From: Candidatus Yonathbacteria bacterium RIFOXYC2_FULL_47_9
GTDB lineage: Bacteria > Patescibacteriota > Minisyncoccia > Phycocordibacterales > UBA1550
DNA length: 11,270 bases
Direction: 5' to 3'
NCBI GenBank assembly: GCA_001825115.1
Contig: MHUY01000007.1
Location: forward strand, 12,069 to 23,338
The translations under genes and the position numbers were made by a program. This document shows positions 1-5,877 of the stretch, piece after piece. The notes under the pieces are model-generated. The model saw only the letters and a list, made by a program, of their open reading frames with translations, made no database searches and was not told where the DNA came from. The stretch's first letter is position 1. Every line of letters starts with the position of its first letter.

Positions 1-806
1 AGCATGCAACACGCCACCTCATTTATGCACGCTTTTACCACAAGTTCCTATATGACATCGGCGTGGTGAATTATACTGAGCCGTTCAAACGCCTGCAAAA
101 TGTCGGCCTTATTATGGCCGAGGATGGTCGCAAGATGAGTAAAAGGTGGGGGAATGTCATTAACCCTGATGATATTGTGGCAACGTATGGCGCTGACACA
201 CTCCGTCTTTATGAAATGTTTATGGGGCCGTTTGGACAGTCGGTGGTATGGAGTACCGAGTCAATCATTGGCCCACGACGTTTCCTTGAGCGCGTGTGGC
301 GTCTTAAGGAAAAGGTTATTGAGGGTGCAAACGAAAGTACTCTCGATGCAATCCTGCACAAGACCATCAAAAAAGTGGGGGATGACATTGAGGCATTCAG
401 CTTTAACACCGCGATATCTTCGCTGATGATTCTCGTGAATGATATGGAAAAATCCGCATCGCTTTCGCGTATTCAGTACGAGACACTCCTGATTCTGCTG
501 GCGCCATTTGCTCCTCATATGACCGAGGAGCTCTGGCACGAGACAGGGAACACGGAATCAATCCACCTTGCTTTGTGGCCAGTGTTTGACCCTACAAAGA
601 CTGTCCTAAGTGAGGTAACGATTGCTATTCAGGTCAACGGCAAGGTGCGCGATACTATTGTGGTTGCTGTGGACGCCGATGAGGATACGGTCAAAAAGGC
701 TGCATTTGCCCAGCCTGCGGTTGCCAAGTGGACCGACGGCAAAGAGGTCAAAAAGACCATTTTGGTCAAAGGGCGCGTTTTGAATATCGTGGTCAGCGAG
801 GAGTAG
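1..806 (+). CDS. leuS: Leucyl-tRNA synthetase, 3' end (partial)
   Basis: Class I synthetase that charges tRNA-Leu with leucine in the cytoplasm. The gene enters from the left edge, reading from base 3, so 267 residues are visible. Seen: the HATRHLIYARF stretch at the very start, the KMSKR ATP-binding signature at bases 132-146 followed by WGNVINPD, and then the helical anticodon-binding domain with LLAPFAPHMTEELW. The C-terminal small domain contains VNGKVRD and ends in KTILVKGRVLNIVV. All of these are standard for bacterial LeuRS, and the reading frame is intact to a TAG stop. No convincing terminator follows; the 96-base gap to the next gene carries a promoter instead. The catalytic HIGH motif and editing domain lie outside the window. 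An internal ATG at 63 is not the start, because the conserved frame continues upstream. Confidence 0.97.
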   Translation, partial: HATRHLIYARFYHKFLYDIGVVNYTEPFKRLQNVGLIMAEDGRKMSKRWGNVINPDDIVATYGADTLRLYEMFMGPFGQSVVWSTESIIGPRRFLERVWRLKEKVIEGANESTLDAILHKTIKKVGDDIEAFSFNTAISSLMILVNDMEKSASLSRIQYETLLILLAPFAPHMTEELWHETGNTESIHLALWPVFDPTKTVLSEVTIAIQVNGKVRDTIVVAVDADEDTVKKAAFAQPAVAKWTDGKEVKKTILVKGRVLNIVVSEE

Positions 807-816
807 GGCGGAACCC

Positions 817-845
817 TTGACTTCCAGAGCCTTTAGTGCTAAAGT
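817..845 (+). promoter_or_regulatory. Sigma-70-type promoter for the HTH protein gene
   Basis: A TTGACT -35 box (817-822) and a TAAAGT -10 box (840-845) are separated by 17 bases. The predicted transcript start is near 852, giving a leader of about 50 bases with no Shine-Dalgarno before the ATG at 903. The -35 is near consensus and the -10 matches it at four of six positions. The assignment is by inspection only. Confidence 0.5.
831..844. repeat. Short dyad overlapping the promoter
   Basis: CTTTAG and CTAAAG form a perfect 6-base inverted repeat with a 2-base centre, lying over the spacer and -10 box of the promoter at 817-845. It could be an operator half-site pair. The CACTAAAG octamer, which is the complement of its left part, recurs at 7812-7819 upstream of alaS. 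It is short enough to be coincidence. Confidence 0.25.
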
Positions 846-902
846 GTAAATACTACTTTGTGTGGAAAAATATTAATCAAATAATCTTTATTACCCATCG
901 TC

Positions 903-1931
903 ATGCCCGCAATCACATTTAAACCTAAACAGGTTATCAAGCGTCTCCTCGCTCCTCTTTCACCGCGCGCACTCGATGTGATGGTGAAGCGTTATGGTCT
1001 TGGTGAAGGTACTGACCGTATGACCCTTGAGGGTATCGGTGGCACTTACGGTATTACCCGTGAGCGCGTACGCCAGATCGAAAACTTTGCACTTGCAACC
1101 ATTAAAAAATCTGACGTCTTTAAAAAAGAAGAGGCGGTATTTGCAGAACTTCACGAGCTCGTTGTTTCAATGGGTGGGGTTGTTTGCGAAGAGGATTTCC
1201 TCATGCATCTTTCAAAAGATGTAAGCACGCAAAATCATATCTATTTCCTCCTTGTGCTGGGTGACGAGTTCAAGCGTGAAAAAGAAGACATGAACTTCAA
1301 ACATCGTTGGATCGTTGATGATAAAACTTCAATGAAGGTACACGAGGCACTTCAGAAACTTTTCCAGAGCCTTTCAAACGAGGACCTCATTCCCGAAGGC
1401 GAGATTGTTGCAGCATTTTTGGATCACTTGAAGGAAGTCGGCGATACCTACAAGAACGAAGAAGTCATCAAGCGTTGGCTCGCCCTTTCAAAAACTATTG
1501 CAAAAAATCCTCTCGGAGAGTGGGGCGTGTCACACTCACCTAACGTCAACGCGCGCGGTATGCGTGACTATGCGTACCTCATCATCAGGAAGCATGGCTC
1601 ACCAATGCACTTTACCGAGGTTGCCAAGGCGATCTCTCAGGTGTTTGGCAAAAAGGCACACGTTGCAACCTGCCACAACGAACTCATTAAAGACAGCCGC
1701 TTTGTGCTTGTGGGTCGCGGACTTTACGCACTCTCATCATGGGGATACGAAAAAGGGGTAGTCAAGGACGTCATCGTCAAGGTTCTTAAAAAAGAAGGAC
1801 CTCTCACTAAAAAAGAGATTATTGACCGCGTCCTCAAGGAGCGCTATGTAAAAGAGAACACGGTATTCGTGAACCTGCAGGACCCCAAGCTTTTTAAAAA
1901 GACCAAGGAAGGGAAGTATGCTATTGCGTAA
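903..1931 (+). CDS. Sigma region 4-like / HARE-HTH DNA-binding protein
   Basis: A 342-residue predicted transcription-associated protein. Residues about 13-70 look like sigma-70 region 4: a helix, then TLEGIGGTYG and ITRERVRQIE, the helix-turn-helix that in sigma factors reads the -35 box. Residues about 220-280 (MRDYAYLIIRKHGSP to GLYALSSWGY) resemble the HARE-HTH/RpoE-delta winged helix. A second winged-helix-like segment fills 285-342 (VIVKVLKKEGPLTKKEIIDRV to EGKYAIA). There is no sigma region 2, so it is not a complete sigma factor. The combination of sigma-r4 and HARE is known in bacteria, including CPR genomes, but its role is not established. It could modulate RNA polymerase as the delta subunit does, or be a specific regulator. 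The ATG at 903 has no Shine-Dalgarno. It is transcribed from the promoter at 817-845 and ends just before a strong terminator. Confidence 0.8.
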   Translation: MPAITFKPKQVIKRLLAPLSPRALDVMVKRYGLGEGTDRMTLEGIGGTYGITRERVRQIENFALATIKKSDVFKKEEAVFAELHELVVSMGGVVCEEDFLMHLSKDVSTQNHIYFLLVLGDEFKREKEDMNFKHRWIVDDKTSMKVHEALQKLFQSLSNEDLIPEGEIVAAFLDHLKEVGDTYKNEEVIKRWLALSKTIAKNPLGEWGVSHSPNVNARGMRDYAYLIIRKHGSPMHFTEVAKAISQVFGKKAHVATCHNELIKDSRFVLVGRGLYALSSWGYEKGVVKDVIVKVLKKEGPLTKKEIIDRVLKERYVKENTVFVNLQDPKLFKKTKEGKYAIA

Positions 1932-1935
1932 ATAA

Positions 1936-1990
1936 AAACACAGACAAGAGAAAAGGCGGATTGAATCCGCCTTTTCTCTTGTCTGTGTTT
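1936..1990. terminator. 55-bp perfect palindrome, bidirectional terminator
   Basis: Two 27-base arms (1936-1962 and 1964-1990) are exact reverse complements around a single base at 1963. The core is a GC-rich GGCGGA/TCCGCC hairpin with an A-tract before it and TTTTCTCTT after it, a normal intrinsic terminator readable on either strand. The stem then continues outward through CACAGACAAGAG. It begins 5 bases after the stop of the HTH gene and ends 4 bases before the -10 box of the next gene. Confidence 0.85.
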
Positions 1991-1994
1991 GCGG

Positions 1995-2000
1995 TATAAT
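1995..2000 (+). promoter_or_regulatory. TATAAT -10 box, likely leaderless start
   Basis: A perfect TATAAT ends 7 bases before the ATG at 2008, so the transcript would start at about 2007, directly on the start codon. No good -35 is visible; the right position falls inside the right arm of the palindrome (TTTTCT, 1972-1977). The box overlaps an in-frame upstream ATG at 1999, which argues against that start. Confidence 0.5.
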
Positions 2001-2007
2001 GATACAT

Positions 2008-3246
2008 ATGGAATTTATGCAGGTGCTGGGGTTTGATAGGCTTTTTGGGCAGACAGGAGTACTTCTCGAACAAGTCTTTCAATGGTTTCCGTACTGGGCA
2101 CCGATTATATTCGGCGCTATTTTTTGGCATGAATGGATGAGCTATGTTCAGGAGCGTTTTCGTTCCGCACAGAAATGGATTGTTCTCGAGATTAAGCTCC
2201 CTAAAGAAATCCACAAAACACCTGTTGCTATGGAGGTGGTACTGAACGCACTCTATCAATCAAGTGAGGGTACTTGGTTTGATAAGACATGGAAAGGAAA
2301 AGTGAAAGATTGGTTCTCTCTTGAAATGGTATCAATCGAAGGAGATATTAAGTTTTTTATTCGCACCACAGGGATTTACAAAAATGTCATTGAGGCGCAA
2401 ATATATGGACAGTATCCCGATATAGAAATCCATGAGGTGCCCGACTACACTCGGTATGTAGATTATCGTGGCAGAGAAGGGGATTGGGAGATGGTGGGTA
2501 TTGAATATGAGCTTTCCAAAAAAGATCCGTATCCTATCAAGACGTACGTTGATTACGGACTCGACAAGGAAGGCGTAAAAGAAGAATTCAAAACGGACCC
2601 GCTTACCTCGGTTATCGAGTATCTCGGTTCTATCGGTCCTGGCGAACAAGTGTGGATACAAATCCTCGTTCAGGCGGCAAGCAAGCGTTACACAAAAAAA
2701 GACGGCACTAAAGGGGATTGGAAAGATGAAGGTAAGGCGATCATTGACGATCTCACGAAACGTAATGAAAAAACCCCCGAAGGTATGCCTGTTTTCAAGA
2801 TGATGATGGCAACAAAAGGAGAAAGTGAGGTGATTGCCGCCATTGAGCGCAGTATGGGCAAGTTCGGCTTTGATTGCGGTATCCGCGCCCTCTATCTTGT
2901 AAAAAGAGATAAGTTTAACCCGAGCAACATCAAGGCACTCGGTGGTCTCTTGCGCCCATTTACTACAAACAACTTGAATGGTTTTAAACCGATGCACTTT
3001 ACTGCTGGTTTTGACTATCCATGGCAGGACTACAACGGCATTCGTTTGAGTCATCACCGCAAAGAACAATTTAAAGCCTACAAACAACGCTCGTGGTTTT
3101 ATTCACCACGCAAGTTGAAACCTTTTGTGTTGACCAGTGAAGAGCTTGCAACAATTTACCACTTCCCTGGAGGGGTATTGCAGACGCCAACCTTTGGACG
3201 TATCCCTTCACGCAAAAATGAGGCGCCAGTCAATTTGCCAATATAA
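2008..3246 (+). CDS. Conserved membrane-anchored protein, CPR-type (DUF8128-like)
   Basis: A 412-residue protein of unknown function. One membrane segment lies near residues 25-45 (QWFPYWAPIIFGAIFWHEW), followed by a large, probably cytoplasmic region. Recognisable stretches are LEIKLPKEI, AMEVVLNAL, IEAQIYGQYPDIE, VHEVPDY-like EVPDYTRYVDY, YPIKTYVDYGLD, EVIAAIERS, FDYPWQDY and the end ELATIYHFPGGVLQTPTFGRIPS with APVNLPI. I recognise this as a family widespread in Parcubacteria-type genomes, probably the one labelled DUF8128. The ELATIYHFP/NLPI ending resembles the segment that precedes the ATPase domain of VirD4/HerA-like proteins, but no Walker A or B motif follows here. Start: the ATG at 1999 overlaps the -10 box, so 2008 is preferred. 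The gene lies 9 bases before mltG, so a shared envelope role is possible but unproven. Confidence 0.75.
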   Translation: MEFMQVLGFDRLFGQTGVLLEQVFQWFPYWAPIIFGAIFWHEWMSYVQERFRSAQKWIVLEIKLPKEIHKTPVAMEVVLNALYQSSEGTWFDKTWKGKVKDWFSLEMVSIEGDIKFFIRTTGIYKNVIEAQIYGQYPDIEIHEVPDYTRYVDYRGREGDWEMVGIEYELSKKDPYPIKTYVDYGLDKEGVKEEFKTDPLTSVIEYLGSIGPGEQVWIQILVQAASKRYTKKDGTKGDWKDEGKAIIDDLTKRNEKTPEGMPVFKMMMATKGESEVIAAIERSMGKFGFDCGIRALYLVKRDKFNPSNIKALGGLLRPFTTNNLNGFKPMHFTAGFDYPWQDYNGIRLSHHRKEQFKAYKQRSWFYSPRKLKPFVLTSEELATIYHFPGGVLQTPTFGRIPSRKNEAPVNLPI

Positions 3247-3247
3247 T
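3242..3247 (+). promoter_or_regulatory. TATAAT -10-like box before mltG
   Basis: A perfect TATAAT overlaps the TAA stop of the upstream gene and ends 8 bases before the mltG ATG. No -35 box or extended TG is visible, and no Shine-Dalgarno precedes mltG. It may give a leaderless mltG transcript, or be chance in AT-rich sequence with mltG simply co-transcribed. Confidence 0.35.
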
Positions 3248-3255
3248 AACTATAT

Positions 3256-4281
3256 ATGGACCAGCCTGTATTCAAAGAGATTCCTCAAGGAGATCAAAAA
3301 GGGAAACCCCCTTTTTTGCTTCCTCTTATTCCCGAGCGCCGTTTCCCTAAAATAATTCTTGGTGGTGGGCTTGCCCTTGTGTTGGTTGGTGTCCTTTTGT
3401 TTTTCTGTATGCCGCCATTTAATTTTCCTCAGGGAGAAAAGGTCACCGTAGAAAGCGGGTCATCATTAGGTCAAGTGTCACTCGCCCTCAAGGAGAGGAA
3501 TATTATTCGTTCGCGTATAGTATTTGAGTTTTGCATGATATCAACAAGTGGGGATAAAAATGTTTCAGCCGGGGACTACCTATTTAAGGAGCCAGCAAAC
3601 GCTTGCACTATTGCGTCGCGCATCGCTCGTGGTATATCCGGTATTCCCGCCGTCAAAGTAACCATCCCCGAAGGAATGTCCAATGTGCGTGCCGCGGAAG
3701 TTCTCGCACGAGTCCTTCCAAAATTTGATGCACAAATTTTTATTGCAGACACGCAAACACTTGAGGGGTATTTGTTTCCCGAGACATATTTTTTCTCACC
3801 AACAGCAACCGCAGAGGATGTTAAACAAATAATGAGCGCTCAGTTTGAGAAAAAGATCAAACCACTCATGTCCGAAATTGAAACATCAGGGCGTACATTA
3901 GAAGACGTTGTCATTATGGCATCGATACTTGAGAAAGAGGCACAGACATTCGAAGATCAAGCTCTGGTTTCGGGGATTCTTTGGAAGCGTATCAAGCTCG
4001 GTATGCCACTCCAAGTCGATGCACCGTTTTATTACCTCCTTGGCAAAGAATCCAGCGAGCTTACGCAGACCGACCTCGCCATAAAGTCGGGGTACAACAC
4101 CTACAAAAACAAAGGTCTCCCCGTTGGCCCTATTGGTAACCCTGGCCTCGGCGCTCTGCGTGCCGCTATTGCACCAACTTCATCCCCGTATCTTTATTAC
4201 CTCTCAGACGAAGACAGTGTAATACACTATGCTAAAAATTTTGAAGAACACAAGGCAAACAAGGTAACGTATTTACGGTAG
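3256..4281 (+). CDS. mltG: Endolytic murein transglycosylase MltG (YceG-like)
   Basis: Inner-membrane lytic transglycosylase that cleaves nascent peptidoglycan and is thought to set glycan-chain length by ending elongation. At 341 residues it is normal for the family. Seen: a proline-rich cytoplasmic tail (1-30), one membrane segment (about 32-52), then a LysM-like region with GSSLGQVSLALKERNII and AGDYLF. The catalytic domain holds IPEGMSNVRAAEVL, LEGYLFPETYFF (169-180), the MASILEKEAQ motif at 221-230 whose first glutamate (226) aligns with the catalytic Glu of E. coli MltG, MPLQVDAPFYY, and NTYKNKGLPVGPIGNPG (281-297). All hallmark motifs are intact. The gap to the preceding membrane-protein gene is only 9 bases, suggesting an operon, and no Shine-Dalgarno is seen. 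Confidence 0.96.
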   Translation: MDQPVFKEIPQGDQKGKPPFLLPLIPERRFPKIILGGGLALVLVGVLLFFCMPPFNFPQGEKVTVESGSSLGQVSLALKERNIIRSRIVFEFCMISTSGDKNVSAGDYLFKEPANACTIASRIARGISGIPAVKVTIPEGMSNVRAAEVLARVLPKFDAQIFIADTQTLEGYLFPETYFFSPTATAEDVKQIMSAQFEKKIKPLMSEIETSGRTLEDVVIMASILEKEAQTFEDQALVSGILWKRIKLGMPLQVDAPFYYLLGKESSELTQTDLAIKSGYNTYKNKGLPVGPIGNPGLGALRAAIAPTSSPYLYYLSDEDSVIHYAKNFEEHKANKVTYLR

Positions 4282-4286
4282 AGCAC

Positions 4287-4315
4287 TTTACAAAACACTG
4301 CAGCTAGGGTATGGT
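4287..4315 (+). promoter_or_regulatory. Promoter of the 87-aa protein gene
   Basis: TTTACA (4287-4292) and TATGGT (4310-4315) are separated by 17 bases, with a predicted start near 4322. The -35 has five of six consensus bases and the -10 four of six. It lies just past the mltG stop and gives a leader of about 40 bases, unlike the near-leaderless layout of most genes in this window. Confidence 0.5.
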
Positions 4316-4321
4316 GTTATT

Positions 4322-4337
4322 GGTCCCTGTGAGGACC
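4322..4337 (+). promoter_or_regulatory. 5'-terminal leader hairpin
   Basis: GGTCC (4322-4326) pairs with GGACC (4333-4337) across a 6-base loop. It falls exactly at the predicted 5' end of the transcript and is followed by a U-rich single strand and the Shine-Dalgarno. Hairpins of this kind at the extreme 5' end can protect an mRNA from decay. That role is inference. Confidence 0.4.
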
Positions 4338-4348
4338 TTGTTCATTTT

Positions 4349-4355
4349 AGGAGGT
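4349..4355 (+). promoter_or_regulatory. Consensus Shine-Dalgarno AGGAGGT
   Basis: AGGAGGT lies 6 bases before the ATG at 4362, an ideal spacing. It is the only convincing Shine-Dalgarno in the window and fixes the start at 4362 rather than at the upstream in-frame ATG at 4311. Confidence 0.85.
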
Positions 4356-4361
4356 ATTGTT

Positions 4362-4625
4362 ATGCAGAACCCTTTGGCCAGAAATTACCAGACCCGCGTA
4401 GCGGCATGCGAGATTGGCCTCGAATCCGAATGTACGATCGTTGGTACGACGATACAGTACGGACAGAAGGCGGTTGTTGTGAGACTCAATGAAAGCTCAG
4501 TGGACATCAGACTGAAAACAGGTCCGAACGCTGGGCAAGTTGTTACCGATGTGAATACGGTGAATCTCATGTTCTCCGGGGTCTTCAGAAACGTCATGAG
4601 CGAGGTAGTAGAAGAGACTCACTAA
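4362..4625 (+). CDS. Unrecognised 87-aa protein, probably highly expressed
   Basis: I do not recognise this protein. It has 87 residues starting MQNPLARNYQTR, two cysteines (16 and 24), no signal peptide or membrane segment, and alternating hydrophobic patterns (CTIVGTTIQYG, KAVVVRLNESSVDIRL, GQVVTDVNTVNLMF) that suggest a small beta-rich fold. The start at 4362 is set by a consensus Shine-Dalgarno; a longer reading from 4311 would begin inside the predicted -10 box. The frame ends in four tandem in-frame TAA codons (4623-4634) and a terminator follows, so the gene is a stand-alone unit. Four of its five arginines use AGA, while neighbouring genes mostly use CGT/CGC, which may point to transfer or to a special expression class. 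The strong translation signals suggest abundance. Function cannot be assigned. Confidence 0.7.
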   Translation: MQNPLARNYQTRVAACEIGLESECTIVGTTIQYGQKAVVVRLNESSVDIRLKTGPNAGQVVTDVNTVNLMFSGVFRNVMSEVVEETH

Positions 4626-4645
4626 TAATAATAAATTTGCTCTTT

Positions 4646-4678
4646 ACCCAAACCCATATGTGGTTTGGGGTGATTTTT
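4646..4678 (+). terminator. Intrinsic terminator of the 87-aa protein gene
   Basis: ACCCAAACC (4646-4654) pairs with GGTTTGGGGT (4662-4671), with one bulged G and a loop built on CATATG, followed by a run of five T at 4674-4678. The stem is moderately strong and the T-run is short. Some read-through into mnmA is plausible. Confidence 0.65.
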
Positions 4679-4712
4679 GAAGAGATGAGATTTGCTCGTC
4701 TCTTGAAAAATC
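4672..4712 (+). promoter_or_regulatory. Nested hairpin directly before the mnmA start
   Basis: An inner 10-bp stem (4680-4689 with 4695-4704, one G-U pair, 5-base loop) is extended by an outer 7-bp stem pairing GATTTTT (4672-4678) with AAAAATC (4706-4712) across one G-G mismatch. The whole 41-base structure ends one base before the mnmA ATG. Its 5' side includes the T-run of the upstream terminator, so the two structures use shared bases. Confidence 0.5.
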
Positions 4713-4713
4713 T

Positions 4714-5799
4714 ATGAAAAAGAATTCGAAAGGAAAAGTATTCGTGGCGATGTCGGGAGGGGTGGATAGTTCGGTCGCTGCAGCGCTTCTTCAGAAAGAC
4801 GGCTACGAAGTCACGGGAGTTTTTATGAAGGTATGGCAACCGGATTTTTTGCCATGCACCTGGCGTACGGAGCGCCTTGATGCGATGCGTGTTGCGGCAC
4901 ATTTAAACATCCCGTTCTTTACTTGGGATTTTGAAAAAGAATACAAGGAGGGTGTTGCGGACTATATGATACGCGAGTACAAAGCAGGACGCACACCGAA
5001 TCCCGACGTGATGTGTAACAAAGAGGTGAAGTTCGGCGCATTCTTTAGGCGGGCAATGGAAGTAGGTGCAGACTTTGTAGCAACAGGACATTACGCGCAG
5101 GTCGCTCGCGATAAAAAGAATGATACCTATCGAATGCTTGCCGGTATCGACGCAACAAAGGATCAGTCATATTTTTTGTGGACACTTGGACAAGCACAGC
5201 TTTCCAAAACATTTTTTCCGATTGGAGGATTTGAAAAAGCGCGGGTGCGTGCTCTTGCAAAAAAGTTCGGCATTCCTGTTGCAGATAAAAAAGACAGCCA
5301 AGGACTCTGCTTTATGGGCAAGCTTAACGTGAAAGATTTTCTCGCACATTTTATCGAAGAAAAAGAGGGGAGTGTGGTGAATGAACAAGGTGAAACAATC
5401 GGCGTACATCGTGGCGCGTATTTTTATACGCTCGGTGAACGGCACGGTTTTACGATCATCAAAAAGACAACCGAGGATGCGCCGTACTATGTGGTCGCAA
5501 AAGACCTCGTGGCAAACACGGTCACCGTGGCGCATAATGTAGCAAAAAAGCCCCTGGAATGTGCCTCACAGGCTCTCCAGGCCTCGCAGGTAAACTTTTG
5601 TCGAGGAACGGTGATAGACACAGCTCATATCTATACGGCCCAGGTGCGTTACCATGGTGAGTTCCATAAATGCACAATATCCACCCCAATCAACAGCACT
5701 TTTTCTCTTCATCTCGAAAAACCTGCAGTATTTGACGTCGGGCAATCGGTTGTTCTTTATGACGGTAATGAATGTCTTGGCGGTGGCGTCATCGAGTAA
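4714..5799 (+). CDS. mnmA: tRNA-specific 2-thiouridylase MnmA
   Basis: Cytoplasmic enzyme that makes 2-thiouridine at wobble position 34 of tRNA-Lys, -Glu and -Gln, activating the uridine with ATP and accepting sulfur from a cysteine desulfurase relay. At 361 residues it is the usual length. Seen: the PP-loop SGGVDSS at 14-20, the catalytic Cys101 in NPDVMCNKEVKFG, TGHYAQV at 124-130, KDQSYFLWTL at 149-158, the second catalytic Cys199 in DSQGLCFMGK, and the C-terminal beta-barrel with GERHGF and PYYVVAKD. All catalytic residues are present. There is no Shine-Dalgarno; an imperfect hairpin abuts the start codon. A promoter of its own is not obvious, so transcription may depend on read-through from the small gene upstream. 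Confidence 0.97.
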   Translation: MKKNSKGKVFVAMSGGVDSSVAAALLQKDGYEVTGVFMKVWQPDFLPCTWRTERLDAMRVAAHLNIPFFTWDFEKEYKEGVADYMIREYKAGRTPNPDVMCNKEVKFGAFFRRAMEVGADFVATGHYAQVARDKKNDTYRMLAGIDATKDQSYFLWTLGQAQLSKTFFPIGGFEKARVRALAKKFGIPVADKKDSQGLCFMGKLNVKDFLAHFIEEKEGSVVNEQGETIGVHRGAYFYTLGERHGFTIIKKTTEDAPYYVVAKDLVANTVTVAHNVAKKPLECASQALQASQVNFCRGTVIDTAHIYTAQVRYHGEFHKCTISTPINSTFSLHLEKPAVFDVGQSVVLYDGNECLGGGVIE

Positions 5800-5859
5800 C
5801 TACATAGGCTGAACACATAGGGTAATCCTATATAAAACATTCCAAATTTTGTTTGAATA

Positions 5860-5868
5860 TGCGACAAT
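5860..5868 (+). promoter_or_regulatory. Extended -10 promoter, near-leaderless
   Basis: TGC followed by GACAAT (5863-5868) forms an extended -10 element ending 9 bases before the ATG at 5878, giving a predicted transcript start near 5875. No -35 is evident. The sequence upstream also carries ACATAGG twice (5802-5808, 5815-5821) and a facing CCTAT, which may be incidental. Confidence 0.35.
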
Positions 5869-5877
5869 GAAGGGAAT

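Noticed and set aside
1999..2007. Upstream in-frame ATG of the membrane protein gene
   Set aside because: It overlaps the TATAAT box, so a transcript from that promoter would not include it.
2332..3087. Long open frame on the minus strand, 251 codons
   Set aside because: It is the shadow of the conserved plus-strand membrane protein, with no recognisable motif, start signal or promoter of its own.
4311..4361. In-frame N-terminal extension of the small gene from ATG 4311
   Set aside because: The ATG sits inside the predicted -10 box, the extension would cross the 5' hairpin, and a consensus Shine-Dalgarno marks ATG 4362.
5802..5833. ACATAGG direct repeat with facing CCTAT as an operator
   Set aside because: The repeat is short and in AT-rich sequence, with no link to a known site; too weak to list.
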